Counted from the stretch's first letter, positions 52,050 through 61,947 are shown. The stretch: DNA of 64,000 nucleotides from Bifidobacterium boum (GCF_000741535.1 NZ_JGYQ01000007.1:496001-560000); one strand, 5' to 3'. Numbers and translations: made by a program. The notes: generated from the letters alone by a model not told the origin.

Positions 52050-53414
52050 ATGACATTGGCCGAAGATATGCCCCAGATTATCACTGAAAGCGTTCCCGGT
52101 CCCAAGACCCAGGAGTTCCTCAAGAAGCGTAACGAAAACGTCCCGGCAGGTCTGTGCTCCTCGACGTATCCGATCTGCATCAAGCGCGGCGAAGGCGCCA
52201 TGTTCGAAGATATCGACGGCAACAAGTTCCTCGACTGGGTCGGCGGCGTCGGTGTGCTCAACATCGGCTACTCCCGTCCGGAGCTCGTCAAGGCCGTGCA
52301 AGACCAGGCGACCAAGTACTTCCACACGATTTTCAACGTCATCGGCCATGAAGGCTACGTTGAGCTTGCCGAAGGCCTGAACGAGACGATTCCGTGTCGC
52401 GGCGAACACAAGAAGACATATTTCGCGAACTCCGGCGCCGAATGCGACGAGAACGCCATCAAAATCGCCAAAGCCTACACCGGCCGTCAAGGCGTGATCT
52501 GCTTCTCCGGCGCATTCCACGGCCGCACCAACCTGACCATGGCCTTGACCGCAAAGAAAGCGTACTCCCGCGGCATGGGCCCGTTCCCGGCGGATATCGC
52601 GCGTGCGCCGTACCCCTATCTGTATCGCGCTCCGAAAGGGTATTCCGAAGCCGAAGCCATCCAGTATTACGTGGACGGCCTGAAGAAGGTGTTCGACCAG
52701 GGTATTCCGGCGAAGGAAGTCGCCTGCCTGCTCGTCGAGCCGCTTCAAGGCGAAGGCGGATTCATCCCCGCTCCGATCGAATGGGTCAAGGCCGTACGCC
52801 AGATTTGCGACGAGAACGGCATCCTGCTCATCGCCGATGAAGTCCAGTGCGGCAACTGCCGTACCGGCAAGTACTTCGCTTCCGAATACTGGGCTGAGGC
52901 TGGCGCCGCTCCGGATATCGTGACCACCGCGAAGTCGCTCGCCGGCGGCATGCCGATTTCCGCCATCACCGGTCGCGACGAAGTCATGGATGCCGCCCCC
53001 GCCGGCACCATCGGCGGCACCTTCTGCGGCAACCCGCTGTCCTGCGCTTCCGGCATCGCCGCCATGAAGATCTACAAGGAAGAGGACTTCCCGGCGAAGG
53101 CCCGTCACATCGGCGAGCAGGTGACCGCGGGATTCAAGGCGCTGGCCGACAAGTACGACGTCATCGGCGATATCCGTGGCCTCGGCGCGATGATCGGCGT
53201 GGAATTCGTCAAAGACCGCGAAACCAAGGAACCGGCAACCGAGCTGGTCGCCAACCTCATCCAGGAGGCCTTGCAGCGCGGCCTGCTTATGGAGTCCGCA
53301 GGCACTGACAGCAATGTCATCCGCTTCCTGGCTCCGCTCGTCATGACCGATGAGCAAACCAAGCGCGGTCTGGAAATCTTCGAGGAATCCCTCAAGGCGG
53401 CGCTCGCGAAGTAA
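52050..53414 (+). CDS. Class III aminotransferase, GabT-like (4-aminobutyrate transaminase)
   Basis: This 454-residue PLP enzyme of fold type I, class III, resembles GabT throughout. It has SGAECDENAIKIAK (128-141), FSGAFHGRTNLTMALT (152-167, with R159 matching the substrate-carboxylate arginine of GabT), VEPLQGEGGF (229-238, gate glutamate E230), LIADEVQCG (260-268, D263 on the PLP ring) and the PLP lysine K295 in TTAKSLAGGMP. Together with E230, R159 is the hallmark of enzymes that take omega-amino acids such as GABA in the first half reaction and 2-oxoglutarate in the second. Its product semialdehyde is a natural substrate for the dehydrogenase half of the upstream fusion. Taurine or beta-alanine as donor cannot be excluded. 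Confidence 0.85.
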   Translation: MTLAEDMPQIITESVPGPKTQEFLKKRNENVPAGLCSSTYPICIKRGEGAMFEDIDGNKFLDWVGGVGVLNIGYSRPELVKAVQDQATKYFHTIFNVIGHEGYVELAEGLNETIPCRGEHKKTYFANSGAECDENAIKIAKAYTGRQGVICFSGAFHGRTNLTMALTAKKAYSRGMGPFPADIARAPYPYLYRAPKGYSEAEAIQYYVDGLKKVFDQGIPAKEVACLLVEPLQGEGGFIPAPIEWVKAVRQICDENGILLIADEVQCGNCRTGKYFASEYWAEAGAAPDIVTTAKSLAGGMPISAITGRDEVMDAAPAGTIGGTFCGNPLSCASGIAAMKIYKEEDFPAKARHIGEQVTAGFKALADKYDVIGDIRGLGAMIGVEFVKDRETKEPATELVANLIQEALQRGLLMESAGTDSNVIRFLAPLVMTDEQTKRGLEIFEESLKAALAK

Positions 53415-53469
53415 CAAGTACATCTTGATGATCGCCCGGGCCCCCGGGTCGGACGATCACCAAGACAAC

Positions 53470-53516
53470 ATGACTGTGGGCCGTTCCATCCGTACGATGG
53501 GACGGCCCACAGTCAT
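53470..53516. terminator. Bidirectional terminator, transaminase / pepN
   Basis: A 21-bp stem with one T-G wobble (53470-53490 with 53496-53516) and a 5-nt loop sits between the converging genes. A second stem GCCGGCTTGG / CCAAGCCGGC (53640-53649, 53665-53674) lies nearer the pepN stop. Confidence 0.8.
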
Positions 53517-53690
53517 TCCGGCGGTCCGGAAGATGTCCAGCGGCTTCGCGGCCTCGCGCCGGCGTTCAACTCACACACCACAGGTACGACGGCGGAATCC
53601 ACATCGTGAATCACGCCATGCACCCTGGTCCATAGGAGTGCCGGCTTGGCCGTCAGGGCAGACACCAAGCCGGCTTTCGACTGTGCCGAA

Positions 53691-56297
53691 TCACAGTGCT
53701 TCGTTGTACGCGCGCACCTTGAGCACACGGCGGGAAGACTCGACGTTCTCGATGATGATGCGGCGCAACGCGCGCGGCGCATCAGCATGCTCACCGAGCC
53801 ACTGGTCGCCCAGACGGACGAGTTCCGCCGGATCCGCATAGGACGGGTACAGCCCTTCGAGCAGGGCTTCGGCCATGTGGAAGGTCTTGTGTCCCCACAC
53901 CCAATCCACCTGATTGAAATACTCGGCGGCATACGGCTTGGCAAGGTCCTCGCGCGGAGTGGACGCGAAGCCTGCGGCAACCGACTCAAGCTGCATATTG
54001 GTCAAATCGCCGTTATGCAACGCCTGATCCCACGCCCAAGCCTTCGCCTTCGCAGTCGCACGGCTCGCGCGCGCACCATACGCGAACTCACGGTTCTCGG
54101 TCGTGTCACGCTTGGCAAGCTCCCCGTCAATACGCGCATTATCCGCCGCATTCACGCGGGCAAGCGCCTTGAGGATCGTCCAACGCATATTGTTGTCGAT
54201 ATCCAGCCCCTCGAGCGTGATGCTGCCGTCAAGCAGGCCTTCAGCGTTGGCGAGGAACCGGTCATCGCCTTCCACGCCATACGTGAGATAGGCGCCGACC
54301 AGCTGGAACTGCTCGTCCGAACCTGCCTGTGCCTTGCCGGCGAGCTCCCACAAGCGTTCGGCGGTATCCTTCGCCACTTGGGCGCTACGGTCTGCTGCAA
54401 CATAATGGTGAGCCGTCGTAGCGACCTGGGCGAGCGCGTAACGGAAGGTCGTGGACTCATGCTCCGTCGCCAACGCGTCAAGACTCGTCTTGATGAACCG
54501 TTCGGCCGGGAATTCACCATCACGCGTCATATCCCACAAGGACAGCCAGATGACGGACCGGGCGAGCGGATCGGCGAAACGGTACAGGTTGTTCGCGGCG
54601 AATTCGAGGGACTTCGCATCGAACCGCAGCTTCGTATACGTCAAATCATCATCGTTGACCAGAATAAACGCAGGACGCTTCTTGCCGGCGGCTTCCTCCA
54701 CGACAGGAAGCTCACCGGTCACGTCGAGTTCAAGCCGGTCAGTGCGCACAATCCGCCCGTCAGCGTTCTCGTCATAGAAGCCGACCGCCAAACGGTGAGG
54801 ACGCAGTACGGGATACTCGGCGGACGCGCTCTGATCAAGCGTGAGCGCGGCGATAGTGCCGTCAGCATGCTCCTCGACATGGGCGCTGATGGTGTTGATA
54901 CCCGCAGCTTCCAGCCACTGCTTGCTCCACGCCTTCAAATCACGGCCGGAAGTCTGCTCCAGTTCGGCAAGCAGGTCGGCGAGCGTCGCATTCCCATACG
55001 CATGCTTGTTGAGATAATGGTTAATGCCTTCGAAGAACTTATCCCGGCCGACATAGGCGACAAGCTGCTTGAGCACGGACGCGCCCTTCGCATACGTGAT
55101 GCCGTCGAAGTTCACATAGGTGTCATTCAGATCGTTGATCGGCGCGACAATCGGATGCGTGGTCGGCAGCTGATCCTGCGCCTGGCCCCAGCTTTTCTCG
55201 CCGGAGCTGAAGGTCGCCCAGGCGTCATGCCATTCGGTCGCCTCGGCGGTGGCGAGCGTGGACATGAATTCAGCGAAGGATTCGTTGAGCCACAGGTCAT
55301 TCCACCATTTCATCGTCACGTAGTCGCCGAACCACATGTGGGCAAGCTCGTGCAGCACCGTGACCACGCGGCGCTCGGCATAGGCGTCAGTCACCTTGGA
55401 TTCGAACACGTACTGGTCGCGAATCGTGACCATACCGATGTTCTCCATAGCGCCGGCATTGTATTCCGGCACGAAAATCTGATCATACTTGGCGTACGGG
55501 TACGGCACGCCCCAAGTCTTGGCGTAGAACGCGAAGCCCTTCTTGGTGATGTCAAACAGATAGTCGGCGTCCTTATCAAGCGCGTCCTTCAGCGCCTGAC
55601 GGCAGTACAAGGCCATCGGCACAGTACGGCCGTCCTCATTCGAATATTCAGCATGCCATTGCGCGTACGGTCCAGCACAAATCGCAGTCAAATAGGAGCT
55701 CATCACCGGCGTAGGCTCGAAATCCCACTTGCGCGAACGCTCAGCCGGATGGTCGCCGAGCGTGCCATCCGCAGTAAGCTGATCCACATCCTCAGTGGAC
55801 GTGACCGGCATATTCGACGTGACAATCCAACTTTGCGGGGCAAGCACGTGGAAATCGAAAATCGCCTTCACATCAGGCTGATCGAACACCGCGTACACAC
55901 GACGGGCATCCGGCACCTCGAACTGGGTATACAAGTACACATTGCCGTCAGACGGGTCGACACTGCGATGCAAGCCCTCACCCGTATGCGAATACTGGCA
56001 GCGCGCCTCAACAGTGACCTCATTATGTTCAAGCAGGCCGGCAAGGCGGATACGATGATCGCTGAACACCGTCGCCGGGTCGAGGCTCCTGCCGTTCAAC
56101 GTGACCGAACGGACCTCGTCGGCAATAAGATCAAGGAACGTGCTCTGTCCCGTGCTCGCGCCGAAGGTGATTGTAGTAGTCGAGCCGAAATCTTCAGCCC
56201 CCTGCGTCAAATCAAGGCTGACCGTGTAATGGACGGGCGCCTTGACAATAGACTTGCGTTCCTGTGCTTCCTGCCTCGTGAGGTTCGAGCCTGGCAT
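53691..56297 (-). CDS. pepN: Aminopeptidase N (M1 family)
   Basis: This 868-residue zinc aminopeptidase removes N-terminal residues from peptides in the cytoplasm. Substrate motif GAMEN (282-286), zinc motif HELAH (316-320) and third ligand E339 in LNESFAEF are all intact. The C-terminal ERAP1-like helical domain follows. No signal peptide is present. AAGGAAGGAGCGAC precedes the ATG. Length matches actinobacterial PepN. Confidence 0.96.
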   Translation of the reverse strand: MPGSNLTRQEAQERKSIVKAPVHYTVSLDLTQGAEDFGSTTTITFGASTGQSTFLDLIADEVRSVTLNGRSLDPATVFSDHRIRLAGLLEHNEVTVEARCQYSHTGEGLHRSVDPSDGNVYLYTQFEVPDARRVYAVFDQPDVKAIFDFHVLAPQSWIVTSNMPVTSTEDVDQLTADGTLGDHPAERSRKWDFEPTPVMSSYLTAICAGPYAQWHAEYSNEDGRTVPMALYCRQALKDALDKDADYLFDITKKGFAFYAKTWGVPYPYAKYDQIFVPEYNAGAMENIGMVTIRDQYVFESKVTDAYAERRVVTVLHELAHMWFGDYVTMKWWNDLWLNESFAEFMSTLATAEATEWHDAWATFSSGEKSWGQAQDQLPTTHPIVAPINDLNDTYVNFDGITYAKGASVLKQLVAYVGRDKFFEGINHYLNKHAYGNATLADLLAELEQTSGRDLKAWSKQWLEAAGINTISAHVEEHADGTIAALTLDQSASAEYPVLRPHRLAVGFYDENADGRIVRTDRLELDVTGELPVVEEAAGKKRPAFILVNDDDLTYTKLRFDAKSLEFAANNLYRFADPLARSVIWLSLWDMTRDGEFPAERFIKTSLDALATEHESTTFRYALAQVATTAHHYVAADRSAQVAKDTAERLWELAGKAQAGSDEQFQLVGAYLTYGVEGDDRFLANAEGLLDGSITLEGLDIDNNMRWTILKALARVNAADNARIDGELAKRDTTENREFAYGARASRATAKAKAWAWDQALHNGDLTNMQLESVAAGFASTPREDLAKPYAAEYFNQVDWVWGHKTFHMAEALLEGLYPSYADPAELVRLGDQWLGEHADAPRALRRIIIENVESSRRVLKVRAYNEAL

Positions 56298-56596
56298 GTC
56301 GCTCCTTCCTTCTACGGCTTATGCTGCGTGTCTTCGAATGCTCGCCCGACGTGGTGCGCTCGCCGTGAACTTGGGCTGTATGCGTCGGACCTCTCGCGCT
56401 TGATGCCGTATTCGTTGTAAAACATTGCGGCGCGACGTGTAAGCCACGCCGCGCCGCTTGCTATTCATGCTTCAGTGCTTTCCGCACTGGTTTCTGTACC
56501 AGCACGATTCTACGCCATGGTGCGGGCAATGTCCATCACCGACATGGTGTGTATGCAAGGAATGCGAAGCCGAAGCAGGAAGAAACAAGGAAGCGC
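56298..56596. other. Intergenic region, pepN / RNase J gene
   Basis: No gene is supported. It holds a GC stem GCGGCGCG / CGCGCCGC (56427-56434, 56450-56457) and the pepN promoter side. Short Cys/Trp-rich frames are shadows. Confidence 0.5.
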
Positions 56597-56617
56597 CATC
56601 CCAAAATCGTCGGGATG
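56597..56617 (-). terminator. Intrinsic terminator after RNase J gene
   Basis: The stem CATCCC / GGGATG (56597-56602, 56612-56617) is extended by an imperfect AGCG / CGCT. On the minus strand it is followed by GCGCTTCCTTGTTTCTTCC, a T-rich tail. Confidence 0.6.
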
Positions 56618-56655
56618 ACGCTCGCCATACTGTGTTTGCACTGATCGTCTACACG

Positions 56656-58515
56656 TCAGAGCAGCGGATCGGTTTCATCGCGCTGAGCGATATCAGCGAC
56701 CACCGGCACAATCACCGGCTTGCGATGCAACTGCCGGGCGACCCAACTGCCAAGCGTACGGCGCATGATCTGCTGGAGCTTATGCGTGTCACGCGTGCCC
56801 TGCATCATCGCGTCCTGCAACTGTTCGACAATCTGGTGACGAACCTTGTCGAACTCGCTTTCATCCTCGGCCACAGCGTTCAAGTAGATCTTCGGACCGG
56901 ACAGGACGTCCGCGGTATCCGTATTGACCACTACGAAGCTGGAGACAAAGCCTTCGGTTCCAAGGATGCGACGCTTCTCAAGATCCTCGTCAGTCAGCTC
57001 GCCGACCGAATCACCATCGACATACACGTAGCCGCACGGCACGGAACCGACAATCGCGGCCTTGCCGTGATACAGGTCGACGACATCGCCGTCCTCCGCA
57101 AGCACAACATTGTCCGGAGCCACGCCGGTCTTGACGGCAATCAAACCGTTGGCGACCAAGTGGCGGTTCTCACCGTGAATCGGCATCGCGCACTTCGGCT
57201 TGATGATGTTGTACAAGTACAACAGTTCGCCTTCATTCGCGTGGCCGGACACGTGGACAGCCGCATTGTCCTTGTTCACCACGCGGGCGCCCAACTGGAC
57301 GAGCTTGTTGATTACACGGTACACGCCGTTCTCATTGCCCGGAATCAGGGAGCTCGCCAGAATGACGGTATCGAACTCGTTGACGGTGATGTCACGATGA
57401 TTGCCATCGGCGATCCGTCCGAGGGCGGCCATCGGCTCGCCCTGCGAACCGGTGCACATGTAAACGATCTTGTCGTCCTGGATGTCCTTGGCCTTCTTCA
57501 GGTCGACAACCGTGCCTTCAGGAATATGCAGGTAGCCCAAATCGGCGGCGATTGACATGTTGCGCACCATGGAACGGCCGACAAACACAACCTTACGGCC
57601 GTACTTGTGGGCGGCGTCAACAACCTGCTGAACACGATGCACGTGGCTGGAGAAGCTGGCGACGATGATCTTACGGGTCGCTTCAGCGAACACACGATCG
57701 AGCACCGGGCCGATCGTGGTCTCCGGGCGCACGAATCCGGGGACTTCCGCATTCGTGGAATCCATCATCAGCAAATCGATACCCCGCTCGCCAAGCTTGC
57801 CGAACTCGACCAAATCAGTGATCTTATGATCAAGCGGCAGCTGGTCAAGCTTGATATCGCCGGTATCGATCAGCGAGCCGGCGGGCGTGCGTACGCATAC
57901 GGCGAGCGCGTCCGGAATCGAGTGGGTGACAGTGACGAATTCAAGGTTGAACGGGCCGGCCTTGATCTTGTCGCGGCCTTTGACCTCAATCATCGTCGGG
58001 TTGATGTGATGCTCTTTGCACTTGGCTTCCACGAAGGCGAGCGTCAACTTCGAGCCGATCAGCGGAATATCCGGACGCAGCTTCAGCAGGTACGGCACGC
58101 CGCCGATATGATCCTCATGGCCGTGCGTCAGCACGAGCGCCTCAACCTTGTCAAGGCGATCCTTGATGTAGTGGAAGTCAGGCAGAATCAAATCGACGCC
58201 CGGCTGCTCCTCCTCAGGGAAAAGCACACCGCAATCAATGAGCAGCAGGTGGCCGTTATATTCGACCACGTTCATATTGCGGCCGATTTCGCCGAGACCG
58301 CCAAGCGGCACGATACGCATCGAACCCTTGCGATACTTCGGCGGGGCGATCAACACATCATCCTGCTGGGGGGCTGTGGCGAGCTCCTGGGGGCGCGAAC
58401 CACGGCGCGAAACCGTACGGCCGGCATTACGGGCCGATGACGCGTGGGAGCGGCGACCGGTATGCTGGCCGCGCCTACGGGAATTGCTCTTATTCTGTTC
58501 TTGTTCTTTTGCCAT
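56656..58515 (-). CDS. rnj: Ribonuclease J
   Basis: This 619-residue metallo-beta-lactamase/beta-CASP ribonuclease takes part in RNA maturation and decay. The core motif is HGHEDHIGG (131-139), preceded by GGLGEIGRNM (72-81) and LLIDCGVLFPE (91-101). The beta-CASP segment has TGSQGEPMAAL near residue 370. The first 60 residues are a basic, Arg/Ser-rich tail with no fixed fold, common in actinobacterial RNase J and likely to bind RNA. It is followed upstream (61 nt) by dapA on the same strand, so the two may be co-transcribed. Confidence 0.95.
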   Translation of the reverse strand: MAKEQEQNKSNSRRRGQHTGRRSHASSARNAGRTVSRRGSRPQELATAPQQDDVLIAPPKYRKGSMRIVPLGGLGEIGRNMNVVEYNGHLLLIDCGVLFPEEEQPGVDLILPDFHYIKDRLDKVEALVLTHGHEDHIGGVPYLLKLRPDIPLIGSKLTLAFVEAKCKEHHINPTMIEVKGRDKIKAGPFNLEFVTVTHSIPDALAVCVRTPAGSLIDTGDIKLDQLPLDHKITDLVEFGKLGERGIDLLMMDSTNAEVPGFVRPETTIGPVLDRVFAEATRKIIVASFSSHVHRVQQVVDAAHKYGRKVVFVGRSMVRNMSIAADLGYLHIPEGTVVDLKKAKDIQDDKIVYMCTGSQGEPMAALGRIADGNHRDITVNEFDTVILASSLIPGNENGVYRVINKLVQLGARVVNKDNAAVHVSGHANEGELLYLYNIIKPKCAMPIHGENRHLVANGLIAVKTGVAPDNVVLAEDGDVVDLYHGKAAIVGSVPCGYVYVDGDSVGELTDEDLEKRRILGTEGFVSSFVVVNTDTADVLSGPKIYLNAVAEDESEFDKVRHQIVEQLQDAMMQGTRDTHKLQQIMRRTLGSWVARQLHRKPVIVPVVADIAQRDETDPLL

Positions 58516-58575
58516 TTCCTTGTTGGGTTTCTGTTACTTAGTGCCCGCGCCTATGCGCGAGCGAGGTCATGCCCG

Positions 58576-59481
58576 TCACAGGAGGCCGGCGGCACGCATG
58601 CCTTCACGCGCGCGTTCAAGCTCAGGCTCGCCCGGGCCGACATTCGGCAGGCGCATGGTCGTGCAATCCAGCACGCCACGGACCTTCAACGCGGCCTTGG
58701 CCATCACCGCCTGGAAACCGGTGCCGTTGAGCGATTCAACCAGCGGGGAAAGCTGGACGGCGATCTTCTGCGCCGTATGGATATCACCCTGGTCGAACGC
58801 GTTCGCCAAATCGCGCATCGGGCCGGCAGCCGCGTGGGCGATCACCGAAATAATGCCGACAGCGCCGACGGACAGGAACGGCAGGAACAGACCATCATCG
58901 CCGGAATACCATGTCAGGCCGGTTTCCAGACGCTTACGCACCGCTCCTGCGATGTCGCCCGTAGCGTCCTTGACCGCCTTGACATGATCCAGTTCGGCCA
59001 TGCGACGGTAGGTTTCCAGCTGGATATGCACGCCGGTACGTCCCGGAACGTCATAGATGATGATCGGCTTGTCCGCCGACTCGTTGACCGCCTGATAGTG
59101 ACGGAAAATACCCTCTTGTGAAGGGCGGGAATAGTATGGCGCCACCACGAGCACGGCGTCGCAACCCGCTTCCTGGGTCTGCTCGACCATGCGCACGGTG
59201 TGCGCGGTGTCGTTGGAACCGGCACCGGAGATAATCGGAACGTCAACCGCTTCCTTGACGGCGGTGACAAGATCGACTTTCTCTTCCATGTGGGTGACCG
59301 GCGATTCGCCGGTCGTGCCGTTGACTACCAGACCATCTGCACCATCCGCGACCAGCTGCTTGGCGAGTTTCTGAGCCGCCTCATAATCAATGGAACCGTC
59401 GGCTTTCATCGGCGTAACCATAGCGGGCAAAATGCGCCCAAACGGCGCCGGATCAAGAAGATGCATGGTGGTGTCACTCAT
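58576..59481 (-). CDS. dapA: 4-hydroxy-tetrahydrodipicolinate synthase
   Basis: This 301-residue lyase condenses pyruvate and aspartate semialdehyde, the first step of the lysine/diaminopimelate branch. Key residues: T56-T57 in NGTTGESP, Y118 in APYYSRP, Y143 in IIYDVPGRTG and the Schiff-base K171 in KAVKDATGD. The start at 59481 follows the family N-terminus but has only a weak upstream site; ATG 59466 is an alternative. dapB lies upstream, separated by three palindrome-family repeats. Confidence 0.95.
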   Translation of the reverse strand: MSDTTMHLLDPAPFGRILPAMVTPMKADGSIDYEAAQKLAKQLVADGADGLVVNGTTGESPVTHMEEKVDLVTAVKEAVDVPIISGAGSNDTAHTVRMVEQTQEAGCDAVLVVAPYYSRPSQEGIFRHYQAVNESADKPIIIYDVPGRTGVHIQLETYRRMAELDHVKAVKDATGDIAGAVRKRLETGLTWYSGDDGLFLPFLSVGAVGIISVIAHAAAGPMRDLANAFDQGDIHTAQKIAVQLSPLVESLNGTGFQAVMAKAALKVRGVLDCTTMRLPNVGPGEPELERAREGMRAAGLL

Positions 59482-59573
59482 ACCAAGTAACCGTACCTCT
59501 GGGGTGGGACGCAGGGCACGGCGCATCCCCAGCCCCGCCCAAGGCTCCCCGACATCTCTTTCCTCTCCATCTG

Positions 59574-59708
59574 CTTCTACCGACACTCACAGAGCGCTCA
59601 GCATCGATACACCCCCCTACCGACGCTCACATGCCACTCAGCGTCGGCAGAAGCAGAAGCACAACCTTCTGCCGACGCTCACACAACGCTCAGCGTCGGC
59701 AGAAGGTT
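59574..59708. repeat. Three copies of the palindrome family between dapB and dapA
   Basis: A degenerate copy lies at 59574-59609, a full copy at 59617-59653, and the best copy of the window at 59663-59708, with a perfect 17-bp stem AACCTTCTGCCGACGCT / AGCGTCGGCAGAAGGTT. The last copy ends 12 nt before the dapB stop codon and may act as its terminator. Confidence 0.85.
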
Positions 59709-59719
59709 ATAGGGGTGGG

Positions 59720-60472
59720 TTAGAGATTGAGGAAGTGGTCGAGGCCGATGGTCAGGCCTGGGTAGGTGTGGGATGCGATCTTGCGTACGGCGAGCAGAAC
59801 GCCGGGCATGAAGGAGATGCGGTCGAAGCTGTCGGCGCGAATGGTCAGTTGCTCTCCGGCGTTGCCGAACAACACTTCCTCATGGGCGTTCAGGCCGCGC
59901 AGACGCACGGCGTGCACGTGAATACCGTCAACCACCTGACCGCGCGAACCACCATCGGTCTGCGTGTTGTCCGGAACCTCACCAAGGCCGGCGTTCCGAC
60001 GGGCTTCGGCGATGGCGTGCGCCGTGTGGATCGCCGTGCCGGAAGGCGCATCCACCTTGTTCGGATGATGCAGTTCGATGACCTCGGCGGATTCGAAATA
60101 CGGCGCTGCGACCTTCGCGAAATAGTCCGCCAGTACCGCGGAAATCGCGAAATTCGGCGCGATGAACACGCTCTGGTCTTCACGCGGCGCCTTGGCGAGC
60201 GCCGCACGGACCTGGTCGAGCTTCTCGTCGGTCCAGCCGGTCGTGCCGACCACCACGTCAACGCCTTGTGCGACAAGCGTCAGCACGTTCTCCAGCGACA
60301 CCGCCGGCACGGTGAATTCGACGACGACATCGGTGTTGTCCGGGGTGATTTGGGTGAGGTCGTCACCGGCGTCAAGCGCGAGCGCGAGGCTGGTATCTTC
60401 CGCCGTGTTCACCGCTTCGACCACGTGAGAGCCCATGCGCCCTTTGGCGCCGACAACGGAAACCTTGATCAT
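59720..60472 (-). CDS. dapB: 4-hydroxy-tetrahydrodipicolinate reductase
   Basis: This 250-residue NAD(P)H-dependent reductase carries out the second step of the diaminopimelate branch. It has the Rossmann start SVVGAKGRMGSHV (5-17) and the catalytic segment ELHHPNKVDAPSGT (133-146; general acid/base H135-H136, K139). AAGGAG is 5 nt before the ATG. dapA follows on the same strand, so the two enzymes of consecutive steps are together. Confidence 0.96.
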   Translation of the reverse strand: MIKVSVVGAKGRMGSHVVEAVNTAEDTSLALALDAGDDLTQITPDNTDVVVEFTVPAVSLENVLTLVAQGVDVVVGTTGWTDEKLDQVRAALAKAPREDQSVFIAPNFAISAVLADYFAKVAAPYFESAEVIELHHPNKVDAPSGTAIHTAHAIAEARRNAGLGEVPDNTQTDGGSRGQVVDGIHVHAVRLRGLNAHEEVLFGNAGEQLTIRADSFDRISFMPGVLLAVRKIASHTYPGLTIGLDHFLNL

Positions 60473-60564
60473 GATTACTCCTTACGTATTCCGGCGGCAC
60501 GGATGCCATGCAAGCCTGTGAAACCCGCCGGAATGTCATCGATACCCCTTACGGATACTTACTC

Positions 60565-61947
60565 TTACGAATGTAAAGAGACGCTTTGACGGTTTGGCGC
60601 GCTTCGCTGTGACAGCCACCATCCGAGCAGTGCGATCGGGATGGCGCACGCAGTGGCAATCCACGGGATCATCAGCCCCGCGTGCGGTCCGGCATGGTCG
60701 ACAACCACGCCGGCGATGGTCGATCCGAGCGACGTGCCGACGGTTCCCGCAGTCGTCACCCATGAGAGCCCTTCTGTCAGGGAGCTTTCGGGGACGATGT
60801 CTTTGACGATGAGATTACCGGTCGCGAACAGCGGTGAGACGCATAATCCGGCGAGCACTTCGAATACGCCCAGCAGGATGAGATGGTCCATGCTCAGGCG
60901 GAACAGCACGTATCCGCAGGTCAGCAGGAACAGGAACCCCACCATATGCGACCAGTTCGAGCCTTTGAGCTTGCGGGTGCCGAAAATGATCGCGCCGATG
61001 CATGAGCCAAGCGCGAACATGGCGAGCTGTAAGCCCAGGAACCGTTCATTGCCGAGGGTTTTGTAGTCGGCGGTCATGGATACGTCGAAGGCGTTGAAAC
61101 TGACGTTGAATACGACGAACACCGCCAGCAGCAGGGCAATGCCCGGATAGGTGAGCACGCTGCGGTTGCGTTGACGTGGGGTTCGTAAGCCTCCGCTGTC
61201 AAGCGCAATCGAGCTTTCCTCGGTTTCCGGACCGCGGCTTGCGGCGCGCAGCACGTCGGCGTCGTCGGCTGGAGCGGGTGTGATTTCGACCACTTCGATG
61301 ACAGGCGGAGCGGTGTTACGCAGCGAGAAGAACACCGCTCCCCCGGCTCCGGCGGCGATGGCCGGCACAAACAGTTGGGAGACGGGGCTTACGGATGTCG
61401 CAAGGAACGCGGCGAGAATAGGACCGAGGATGAACACGACTTCATCGACGGCGGCCTCCAACGCATACGCGGTGTTCAGCAACGAGCCGTCCGGATTGCC
61501 GCGTAGCGCGTACGCCCATCGTGTGCGTACAAGTGCGCCGATCGAGAACTGGCACAATCCCATGAGCATGGCGAGAACGAACAGTACGGCGATCGGCACG
61601 CGAGCCATGGCGGCGAACGCGAACACCAGCATGCTGGTCACCTGCAAGCCCAGGACGGGGAATCCGACGCGGCGCTGGCCGAGCCGGTCGAACAGTCGCG
61701 CGTAGAACGGGGTGACCGCCGACACGGCAAGGATATAGACCGCGCTCATGGTTCCGGCGATGGTCCAGTTGTTGTACAGGTGGTTGAGCGCGAGCACGAT
61801 GCCCAAGCTCATCATGGATATCGGCAGACGTGCGATCGCTCCGGAAACGCAGAAGGCTTTCGCCCCCGGCAGACGGAAGAGTCGCGCGTATGGGGAGCCG
61901 GCAGGCTTGGAAGCCGCGGCGGTGGCGCTTGACGGCGTCGTGGCCAA
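60565..61947 (-). CDS. MFS transporter
   Basis: This 460-residue major-facilitator protein has about 12 hydrophobic segments split by a hydrophilic loop at about residues 215-268. The first-half loop DRLGQRRVGFPVLG (about 86-99) matches the MFS motif A. The start is a TTG at 61947 right after the TGA of the GNAT gene (TGATTG), with GGGG about 5 nt upstream, so translation is coupled to that gene. It resembles drug or sugar efflux permeases without substrate-specific marks. Ser/Ala-rich residues precede the first helix. Confidence 0.87.
   Translation of the reverse strand: MATTPSSATAAASKPAGSPYARLFRLPGAKAFCVSGAIARLPISMMSLGIVLALNHLYNNWTIAGTMSAVYILAVSAVTPFYARLFDRLGQRRVGFPVLGLQVTSMLVFAFAAMARVPIAVLFVLAMLMGLCQFSIGALVRTRWAYALRGNPDGSLLNTAYALEAAVDEVVFILGPILAAFLATSVSPVSQLFVPAIAAGAGGAVFFSLRNTAPPVIEVVEITPAPADDADVLRAASRGPETEESSIALDSGGLRTPRQRNRSVLTYPGIALLLAVFVVFNVSFNAFDVSMTADYKTLGNERFLGLQLAMFALGSCIGAIIFGTRKLKGSNWSHMVGFLFLLTCGYVLFRLSMDHLILLGVFEVLAGLCVSPLFATGNLIVKDIVPESSLTEGLSWVTTAGTVGTSLGSTIAGVVVDHAGPHAGLMIPWIATACAIPIALLGWWLSQRSAPNRQSVSLHS

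Noticed and set aside
52050..53414. Taurine:2-oxoglutarate aminotransferase as the firm call
   Set aside because: The sequence follows GabT closely, including the HGRT arginine and the gate glutamate, and the N-terminal segment has no tryptophan. Taurine is kept only as an alternative substrate.
53646..56420. 924-residue open frame on the plus strand
   Set aside because: Antisense shadow of pepN.
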